Source: Brachynemurus nebulosus
Taxonomy: Eukaryota > Arthropoda > Insecta > Neuroptera > Myrmeleontidae
Reading direction: 5' to 3'
Assembly (NCBI GenBank): GCA_035578155.1
Contig: JAPWDM010000012.1
Span: 16,775,619-16,839,618 of the forward strand
Length of the DNA: 64,000 nucleotides
In this document: positions 55,870 through 64,000 of the stretch, piece after piece
How the letters are laid out: each line of letters starts with the position of its first letter
Numbering within the stretch: the stretch's first letter is position 1
Translations under genes and position numbers: made by a program
The notes under the pieces: generated by a model
What the model saw: only the letters and a program-made list of their open reading frames with translations
Database searches by the model: none
What the model was told of the DNA's origin: nothing

Positions 55870-56075
55870 TGGTTTTGTTGTTCAACTACCCCACACACAG
55901 TACAACATGTTCATAGACCATTTCCTTCGCCCACGTAAAATCAAAATATTTTGATTTTACTTCAACCGTTTATGCAACCATCAAAAGAGTTGACCAACTG
56001 TCCCACACACGATTCAACATGTTGTACAACTTGATTGAGTTGTACAACATGTTGAACCGTGTATGAGCCGCATTA
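55870..56075. repeat. Palindrome-rich segment
   Basis: GTAAAATCAAAAT and its perfect inverse meet at 55,935-55,960. At about 56,003-56,068 CACGATTCAACATGTTGTAC is inverted as GTACAACATGTTGAACCGTG across a short spacer. CCCACACACAGTACAACATG near 55,890 is a third, direct copy of the theme. It is probably a small fold-back element. Confidence 0.65.
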
Positions 56076-56169
56076 ATTAAGATCGTGGTCGAAATAATTT
56101 ATAGAAAAATTTATTTAAAAATTTTTTTAAATACATATATACGTTCCACTTGATGAAGACTGCGATGCA

Positions 56170-56465
56170 ATTAGCTTAATAAGGTGTCCAGTCACCACCG
56201 GCGTCGATAATCGCCGGTGGTGACGGTATTTTCGAGGCATACTTTTAGTTAAATTGACGGCATACTCTAGCGGCAAGGTCGTCCAAATGCGACGAATCTC
56301 GCGAGTTAATTGTGCTTTAAATGTATATATACCTACGTTTTCCTCGAAGTTTGTACTTGATATGTGCCCAATCGGATTGGTATCGGGCGACTGTGACGGC
56401 CAATCTAATGTAACGATGCTAGATTTGGCATTCGTGTCGCGTATTTGACACTCATGGTACTTCAC
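56170..56465 (-). pseudogene. Tc1-type transposase C-terminus
   Basis: The minus-strand frame contains LDWPSQSPDTNPIGH, then an IRRIWTTLPLEYAVNL and TKSMPRKY region. That is the end of a Tc1-family (DD34E) transposase. The third catalytic acidic residue, normally the Glu after NPI, is Gly here, so the site is dead. The upstream two-thirds with the first two Asp and the DNA-binding domain are not recognisable in the neighbouring sequence. Confidence 0.8.
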
Positions 56466-57568
56466 TTGTTATTCTATATAACAAAAGACAAACAACTTTA
56501 TCTTTCTTTAAAGTGCGTGGTAGACAAAGGTTCACTCTATCTGCTCACAAAATATTTAGAAAAATACTTTTACCAGTTGCGAGTATGGTCGACCGCGATC
56601 TTATTTAACAGACTGTATGTCACAGGCGATTTTCTTTAGACTGTGATAGCCCAGTTATATAGATGTGTGGTTGAATTTCAATTCTGGCAGTTAATTTCAG
56701 AAGATCAGTCGAAAAGTTATTAAAGCCGGAATTCAGTAATGTCTGCAACTGTATTTTCCATATTATTTTTAGTGAATTTTCAAATCGAAAATTCAGCTAT
56801 TACGGCCACCGTCACGACGCGACTTGTGTTCGGGATTACGATAGAAATTTGTTTTGAGATCGCCAAAAAGTCGCAAATGGCATTCACTAAAATTTATATT
56901 AAAAATTATGTATTTTTATGTATTTATGTATTCATGTATAAACACGATAGCTTTCGAGCAAAATATTTTTTTATTCCCATGAAAATTGGTGACAACGTTG
57001 GAATGAGTTCTTCAGTTAGCCACATTCGATACTCGAAACATGTTTTTTTTGGACATTCTTCTTGGAAAACGGTTTGTGAACTATTATTCTGTGTAAACTG
57101 GTTTCCGAGAAAAACTACTTTTTGTAAACGGAAATTTGGATACTGATGCCACAGCGGTATTTTATTTTAGGGAGTAAGGGGGACTCTTACAAATTGCTTC
57201 AAAGTGAATTGGTTTCAAATAATCAAAATATAGAATTGAACTTTATGACGTCATCACGTACATTAAATTTTTTAGAAGCTTCAAAAACTAATTTTGCTAA
57301 TAATACAAATATAAAATTTTGTAGCTACTTATAGGTTTTAAACTTTGGCGTAATTGAAACTGTGAAGAAAACAGAAAATCACTTTTTCTGAATAAATTTG
57401 GACATTTTAACCTAAGAATTATTTATAAGGACATAATCGCTAATTATATAATACACACGTAGGTAGTTGAACAAAACAAGTAGTAACACGAATCATGTTA
57501 CTTGAAACTTGATCTGATTGATTGTACCAACAGAAGTTTTAACTTTTTTAAAAAAAAATATTTTTAAG
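56466..57568. other. Intergenic sequence
   Basis: A 135-codon open frame at 56,739-57,146 (plus) is the longest unexplained one outside the 10.8-kb element. It has no motif I recognise, is rich in Phe and Ile and has no obvious promoter. I do not call it a gene. Confidence 0.4.
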
Positions 57569-58126
57569 TACAGCTGAACGCCTTTTTATGCGGTCCTTTT
57601 TTGTGCGATTTTTATACGGTTTTTTATGCGGTTTGTAAAAAATGGCCATTAAAATGCATCATGTGAATCAAAATCACGAGACAGTAAGAAACTTAAACAA
57701 ATACTATAATAACTTTCTTTGATAAAAATACTTTTTAACGACTTTTAAGCATTTAAGCAATACGTTGCATAAGAACATAAGTTATTTAAGCATCATCATT
57801 TAATTTTGTTAAAGATGTACTTTTCAAAATTTTCATAATATTATAAAATTGAAATAAAATGTTTCTACGTGTAAATTAATGCTTTATCTTGTTTATAGTA
57901 GCAACTTCTAAGGAAATTTCTAAGTTTTGAGCGTTTTGAGTTATGTTTTTTCGATGAAACTTTCTTTATGCGATCCCGACCAATCGCACAAAAAAATTTT
58001 TTTGGTACAATCTGGATCGAACTATACTTTTAATTGCTATTTATGATATTTTTGGATATATATTTTTTTTTTGTGCAATTTTCTTATGCGGTCTCTATCC
58101 ACCGCACAAGAAAGAGTTCAGCTGTA
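57569..58126. repeat. R2-family mariner-like MITE, complete copy
   Basis: TACAGCTGAACGCC to AGTTCAGCTGTA, consistent with CAGCTGAA termini and a TA target duplication. 558 bp. Sub-terminal ATGCGGTCC and GCGGTCTCTATCC blocks occur at both ends. No coding sequence. Confidence 0.8.
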
Positions 58127-58641
58127 TAGGTACCTGTTCTCTGTGACTGGAGGTTATTCCATTAAAAATTTGACCTAGAAAATTCGTATGAAACATGCAG
58201 AAAATTGCCACTAAAGTACGTGGGTTCGATTTTTAAAATCTAATATATAAAAGAGTTAATTAGCTGTCTATCAATTAACAAAAACACAAATATTGATTTA
58301 ACCTACGGCATATACTTACCTATCATCGCCTGCCTGTCTATACAGGGAGGGGGGTGGTGCTTGCTAGGTTGATGATACTCTCTTATATATTTATTCTACC
58401 AACTCTATTATGAAATAAACAAACAAACAATGCATTTGACACCGCGTCATCAAGTCTCATCGTCCATGCAAACAAATATTTACCATTTCCCGTTGTTTTA
58501 CAAAACGTAAATATGGAAAATTATTACAAAAGAGTCGGCCGACGAGTCGGGACGTTAAAGCATCAGGAGTGGTTCGGTTGATTATACACGTATCTTATAA
58601 ACTCTGTCTTATTTTGAAATTATTTATATATTAACGGGTTA
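58127..58641. other. Intergenic sequence
   Basis: No feature recognised. Confidence 0.4.
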
Positions 58642-59241
58642 CATAGTAAAAAAATTTGTGTTCTGCGTAAAAAAAAACTAGTGGTTAAAATTTTAAGTAA
58701 CACAACGCTGCGTTAATGTAACATTTCGTGTTTGTGTTAAATGAAAATATTAACACAAATTTCGATTTAACAGAATAAAAGTTTTAACCTGTTATGTACA
58801 ACAAAGAAGTAACATAATATTTGTGTAGAACAAAAGAATGTTATAAGTACGCAAAATTAGATTAGAATATATATCTACCAAAATATATATAATAAAAAAT
58901 AATTTATAAAAAATACGGTAAAAGGAAAAGAAAATATTCGACAGAAATGATATTTCAGATCGGTCACAAGCCCGTTGCAATATATCGTCGAAGAGACCCG
59001 AGATGACTCGAAGTTGGACGATATAAAAAGATGAGAGTAGTTATTATTATTAAACAAAACCGAAAAATTATAAGTTTTTTTCAGTTATTGACGAATATAG
59101 TTTTATTAAATGTTTAAAAATGAAACAATTTTCTTACATTTTAAGGTTATTTTGTTACAGATTCAGTTCCAAAAAATCATGTAAGCTTACTTACATGTAA
59201 GACTGTATATTATATAACACAATCTCAAATAAGCTTACATG
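58642..59241. repeat. R5-family MITE, 3' end unclear
   Basis: It opens CATAGTAAAAAAATTTGTGT like the copy at 4,103. It continues through the inverse of the TTGTAACTGAATCTG block to TAAGCTTACATGT near 59,240, where the match ends. Confidence 0.65.
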
Positions 59242-59279
59242 TACCGTGATACTGATACCGTGCTGGTACCTATTCGTTC

Positions 59280-59616
59280 TCCATTCACATTACAATACCG
59301 CTCTCGGTACGCTCCCAGTTCGGTCTCAATTCGATACACAAATATTTTCATAGCTACTAAATGCAAGCGGAGCGGAGTGGAATCCAAAAAGTGTTTACAT
59401 TATAGGTACAAATCATAACAAGTCTGATATCGTTCCGATAAAATATCACCTGAATGGTATTGTTATTGGAGCGATATTGGAGCGGGAGCGTACCGCGACT
59501 GATATCGGAGCGATGGTGTGAATACCTACACTCATTGTTTCTTGTGTAAGAATATTTTATCGAATCGGGAGCGTAGCGATATCGTACCGAGAGCGGAGCG
59601 TTAGTGTGGATCCGGC
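59280..59616. repeat. Fold-back element with CGCTCTCGGTACG arms
   Basis: CCGCTCTCGGTACGCTCCC near 59,300 is inverted as CGTACCGAGAGCGGAGCG near 59,583-59,601. The outer bases CATTCACATTAC and GTGTGGATCCGG continue the pairing imperfectly. The interior repeats GGAGCG motifs. It is non-coding. Confidence 0.6.
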
Positions 59617-59686
59617 CTAAAACCTACCCTAACAATCAAAAGTACCAATGATTTTTAATGATTGAATAAATTCTAGAAATAATTGA

Positions 59687-60541
59687 GGGGAGGTTTACTT
59701 GAGAGTCGTTAAAAAAAATCCATTTTTTTTTTTTTTTGTAAAAATTGATAGCTAATTATGTGTAGAATATGTTCCCAAAGTGATTTTGCTGAAAGTAATT
59801 TAAGGGAAGGTTTACTTGAGATTTGATAAAAAAATCGATTTCTTTTTTTGCCGAAATTGATAGCATTTTATGTGTAGAATATGTTCCCAAAGTGATTTTA
59901 CTGAAAATAATTTAAAAACAAGATTCTTGCACATTAACCGAATCCAGCTTTCTATAGAAAAAAATTCAAAAAACGTAGTTCACGCAATAATGCGTGTTAA
60001 ATATAAAATTTTGAAAATACGTTTCTTTATATATATTTTATAATATCTTGGAACTACATTTTTGGAACTGGTGGACACGATAACTCAAAAACTATTCGAT
60101 GGATCCTTTTTTTTAAATTTTTTATTTTAAAGATAATTCAATTCTTCAGCACCTCTACCTAAGTTCGATACACTTTCAATATTTTTTTATTTTTAAATTT
60201 ACTTTAAAGAGCGAAAAATAAGACAAAAATCGTAATCAAAAGTTCAAACATCCGCCATTTTTTTTTCTTTCAGCAATTTATTGATATTATAGGTAGAGGT
60301 GCCGGTACTCTTCATATATTTTATAAATCTTTTTTGTTTTTGGATTTCGGTGGTTTATTACCGGTGCTAGCATGTCCAGCAACAAGGCATTGGATTTTCG
60401 GATCGTCACACAAATTTTTTTGTGTAGTTTAGTGCTTAATAAATATGTGCACAAAATTTGAAATTGATATTTTCTTCCGTTCTTGAGAAAAAAATTCTAA
60501 AAAAATACATAATTTTTAAGGACTCTCGAGTAAACCTCCCC
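59687..60541. repeat. R1-family MITE, inverted copy
   Basis: GGGGAGGTTTACTTGAGAG to CTCGAGTAAACCTCCCC, with TTAA at the right (60,542-60,545) and TTGA in place of TTAA at the left. The internal order is opposite to the other three copies. Confidence 0.85.
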
Positions 60542-60545
60542 TTAA

Positions 60546-61080
60546 GCAAACTATGAAAGCTCATTAATAGGTAGAACATTCGCTTTTTTTTCTGGTTCAA
60601 AAAATAATATCAGCAAATGGAATACAAAACCAAAAAAAAACTTTTATTTTAACATAAAACTTTTAATTCTTAATAGCTCTAGTATCTATACGTATTATTT
60701 AAGTTCATTTCTCCTCGAACAAAAGAAATAAATTTTTCGCTATATAAATAATCTATAAAATCAGTCAAGAAAGAAACAAACTTGAAACAACTGATCGAAG
60801 ACATCTTTGGATATTTTTTTTTAATTAGAAGTTTCCTTTTTTTAAGTAACTAACTAACTAACTAATGATTTTATACTTTGCCAAGTTAATCATTAAGACG
60901 GTGTACAATACAGATTATTTGTTTGGTCAAACTTTTTTATCAATAGTGAGGAGTCAAAGATTGTTAGAAGCTACCTATAAAATAATGTAAATAATACATT
61001 TGTTTCGACTGGGACAAACGGTGAAACGGGAAAAAGGTTGTTTGCCGATGTTATGCTGGTAAGAATAAACTTTATTTGTT
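60546..61080. other. Intergenic sequence
   Basis: No feature recognised. Confidence 0.4.
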
Positions 61081-61088
61081 CAAATAAT

Positions 61089-62284
61089 CAGGGCCGAATT
61101 TACGTAGCGGCATTAGGGACACGTGTCCGCGAGGCAGGTTTGCAAATTTTTCAAGCTCCGACGAACGGATACCTAAAATTTTTGTGGAGATAGAGCGTGA
61201 GGGGATGAAAATTTTTTCATACCTTTCCTAAATAGGCGAAAATTTATTTTTTTTATTTTTTTGAAATTTTTCAATGGAAAAAATTTTAAAAAATTTTAGA
61301 TAGTAACTACGGTTGCTAGAATGCCTGCCATTTGGGAGCTTGTGGAGTGAAAAGCTCCGATAAAAGACTTTTCCAGAAATTTAACATTTTTAGTATTCAT
61401 TTTTTTAACAGTTTTTTTTCTGATATTTGAAAAGTATAAAAATGTATATAATTTAAAAGAAAATCAAAATTGAAATCGGTACAGGCCGGCAAAGTGAAGA
61501 CAAAAAAAAAAGGTGGCTCTCTCCTGGTGACCTAAAACATAAAATTTTAGTTAATTCTTAATAAACAATAGAATTAATTGGACGTAGCCGATTTGAAAAA
61601 ATAATTTTTTGCACAAAATGGCGTCCATTCTTAAAAAAAAATATTTGGTCGCCTCCTTTTTTCAAAGCTTCAAAAATTTATTAAAAATAGTAAAAACCAA
61701 ATCCAAAAACCCCTACGTCGGACCAATTTTGATAGTATTAAGGTCTGTATCAAATTTCAAGTAAATCGGTGCATTAGAACTTGAGATATCATGTCAACCG
61801 TATCGAAAAAAGTAGTTTCGAGTAATTTATATTAAAAATTTGAATTTAGCACGGAAAAGATACACAGTACACAGGGAAAATATAACTCCGAAAATAAATC
61901 GAATTTCCGAAAATCCTTTTAGAGACTTGTTTTTTAAGGGTTGAACTTTGAAAATATGAAAAAGAAAACTCGATTTTTTCGAATTTCTAGACTATGATAC
62001 CCCCTTAATATTTGTCTAATTCTCAGGAAATAAATAACGTAAAATAAGTAGTTAGCAATAATGAGTAAAATTAAAAAGAAATGTAAGCTCTGAATTTCTT
62101 AGCTCGATTACCAACTTCTATGACGTCTACACTAAGTGATAGCACTTGATAACATTGAATTTCTAAGATCTTTCCACTCCTTGAGCTGAAAGTTATCCAA
62201 AGATTACTATACACTTTTTTTAAAAATTTTTCCCCAGTTTGATAGCTTTACAATGGAGACCTCTCAAAGATGAATCCGGCCCTG
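61089..62284. mobile_element. hAT-like non-autonomous element
   Basis: The ends CAGGGCCGAATTTACG and ATGAATCCGGCCCTG are inverted with about two mismatches over 14 bp. The flanks CAAATAAT (61,081-61,088) and TAAATAAC (62,285-62,292) agree at six of eight bases. Terminal type and duplication length fit hAT. 1,196 bp without a transposase. Confidence 0.65.
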
Positions 62285-62292
62285 TAAATAAC

Positions 62293-62589
62293 TATATTCA
62301 AGTTTACTTCAGTGTAGTGAACAAATAAAAGTTGCAGATTCCAAAAAAAAAAAAAAAAAATAATATGCTATTGACGTTTGTAGAAAAAATACAGGTATAC
62401 GGTTTGACCCGCATCGAAAATTTTCGGGTAGATTTTTCGACGTAACTTTTGAAACGTGAATTATTTTTTATTCGTATATTTAAATATAATAAAATTTATA
62501 GATTTTGTGACAATAAAAATCTGATCATTAACCTACAACAATGCTGCGAAACAGCTAACGAAGAAGAATACTATCCATTGTATATAGTA
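62293..62589. other. Intergenic sequence with a long A run
   Basis: An A17 run lies near 62,344. Nothing else is recognised. Confidence 0.4.
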
Positions 62590-63052
62590 TATACCATGTG
62601 AGTTTTTTGAGAGTTGCCATTTCTATTACAACCAAATTTTTATGATAGAAATGGTACTGAAAAAGGTTTTTTTCTTGGATGTAATGGAAATGTAACCAAG
62701 AAAAACACTATCGGTTGAAGTAGCCTCAAGCACATATGCATATTTTTACCGCCTAACTGATAAATTAAAGAAAAATTAATAAATTAAACTTGGGTAAAAA
62801 AAAATTTTTTTGCTCATTTATGTTGTTAATTAATGCATTAGATCAGTTTTATCGAAAAATTAATATACAGTCCCATTTAAAAATCTATAAGTTTGTATCA
62901 TTGCTCGAAAACCATAAGAACTATAAAGCTCTTGACTATAGCAATCGGTTGCCCCCGTCGATATCTACAACTCTTATATGAACAATTTTTCGATTAAATC
63001 AACGGTTTGGCTGTAATAAAAATGGCAACTCTCAAAGAACTCACACGGTATA
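62590..63052. repeat. MITE with 44-bp terminal inverted repeats
   Basis: TATACCATGTGAGTTTTTTG and AGAGTTGCCATTTCTATTAC at the left are inverted as GTAATAAAAATGGCAACTCT and CAAAGAACTCACACGGTATA at the right, with about five mismatches over 44 bp. A TA target is likely. 463 bp, non-coding. Confidence 0.8.
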
Positions 63053-64000
63053 GGGAAAACTTGATGAAATTAACTAACGACGTTATAGGTAAGCGTCCGT
63101 GAGAGGGCATTGCATCAATTCGTTAATGGACTATTTTTATGAACGTAATAAATTTTATGAGGCCCATAAATTATTTGCCTTCAGATTTTTTTTTGTATAC
63201 GTACATTATTTAGAGGATATTTTGGCATTTTAATTAAAGTCAGGCACATGTACGCCCAGCCAGGAAGATATTAGGCAGGGAATTGTTGTCTTATCTTTTT
63301 GGACGGTAATATGCAGTAAAAAAATTTTATAACATCACTGTATGCCTTGTTTGTTTATTTGAGAGACATTTGCAGCCATATTGATAATATAATTTTTGAT
63401 TGAAATTGATTTCCAGTTCGTGACAAGAAAAGTTTAAAATAATGGAACGGTATAAAATCGTCAGAAAATACAACATTTTAATCCTTTGCGGAAAAATGAA
63501 CGCTACCGAATGAACATTCCATTAAAATTTATTAAAACTTGTTTGTGTAAATGTTTTTTAAAATACAAGAGATATAAAAATAAACATTATTAATAAATAT
63601 TTTTTCTATACCTGTAACATTTTTTTGATATAAATATTTTTAAAAAAATTATTTAAAATCACAATTATTGTTATAATAAAGCTTTTATTTAAAAAAAATA
63701 AACTGAAAATTTGTTATTTTAATTTTATTTCTATGTACATAAAAAATATTCTAAATATAAATACATAATATTCCTGTCGCAGCATCTGCATAACACAGCG
63801 AATTTCCATTTATAAAAATCCGTTTTTCTGTGATTTTTCACCCTTCTAAGTGATTTTTCCTCTTATTTCTAATGGTGTAAATAAATGTCGCAAAAATTTT
63901 TAACTAATTTTTGTCACTAAAAATTACCAAAAAAAACCATGTCCCAGGCATTAGACATGGCTGGCTAATGAACATGTCCAACGGTGTGGGACTAAATACA
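63053..64000. other. AT-rich intergenic sequence
   Basis: No gene or repeat boundary recognised. Confidence 0.5.

Noticed and set aside
56739..57146. 135-codon open frame
   Set aside because: No domain, no promoter and a composition like neighbouring chance frames.
1..64000. CRISPR arrays, operons or bacterial ribosome-binding sites
   Set aside because: The direct repeats found are minisatellites or transposon copies; the window is eukaryotic.

Overview
This window is an AT-rich, repeat-dense piece of an animal nuclear genome, most likely an insect. The evidence is long (TA)n runs, many hAT, mariner-like, PIF/Harbinger-like and TTAA-type non-autonomous transposons, a Penelope-like GIY-YIG fragment, a tRNA-derived SINE, arthropod core promoters (TATA box with an Inr about 31 bp downstream) and AATAAA signals. 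I could not fix the order. I found no recognisable host protein-coding gene in 64 kb; almost all open frames elsewhere are chance frames or transposon debris.

The exception is an element of about 10.8 kb at roughly 25,995-36,830. It has two inverted arms of about 3.8 kb (26,033-29,865 and 32,999-36,804), roughly 99% identical in most places, around a unique core of 3.13 kb. Each arm carries, from inside outwards, a Pro/Thr/His-rich frame, a 58-residue basic protein and a 161-residue protein, followed by about 2.4 kb of non-coding DNA that includes a GC-richer zone with many TACTGTAC-like motifs. The core holds two tandem genes for a 62-residue 16-cysteine protein, a 96-residue small protein that may be OB-fold-like, and a 312-residue C2H2 zinc-finger protein. 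The frames are intact, have clean core promoters, and are identical between arms while the surrounding non-coding arm DNA differs. No transposase, polymerase, helicase or capsid gene is recognisable, so the element is either non-autonomous or an undescribed mobile or virus-like system.

Left flank (1-25,990): copies of family R3 (termini ACGGAGAGAAAA), family R2 (termini CAGCTGAA, TA target), R5 (CACAGTAAAAA), R1 (GGGGAGGTTTAC, TTAA target), several unique MITEs, a nested hAT-in-hAT (14,568-18,534 containing 14,834-17,038, both with perfect 8-bp target duplications), an R3 copy nested in R2 (18,919-19,586), and a block of SINE plus DNA transposon bracketed by 134-bp direct repeats (20,425-23,438).

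Right flank (36,830-64,000): further R1, R2, R5 and R7 copies, a second SINE copy with target duplication, a 31-bp minisatellite interrupted by an hAT fragment, a PIF-like element holding an R1 copy, a long fold-back (47,474-48,132), an hAT with GAGTGATTCAATTCA-type repeats, and fossils of a Penelope-like element (52,543-52,872), a PIF/Harbinger nuclease (55,385-55,780) and a Tc1 transposase (56,170-56,465).
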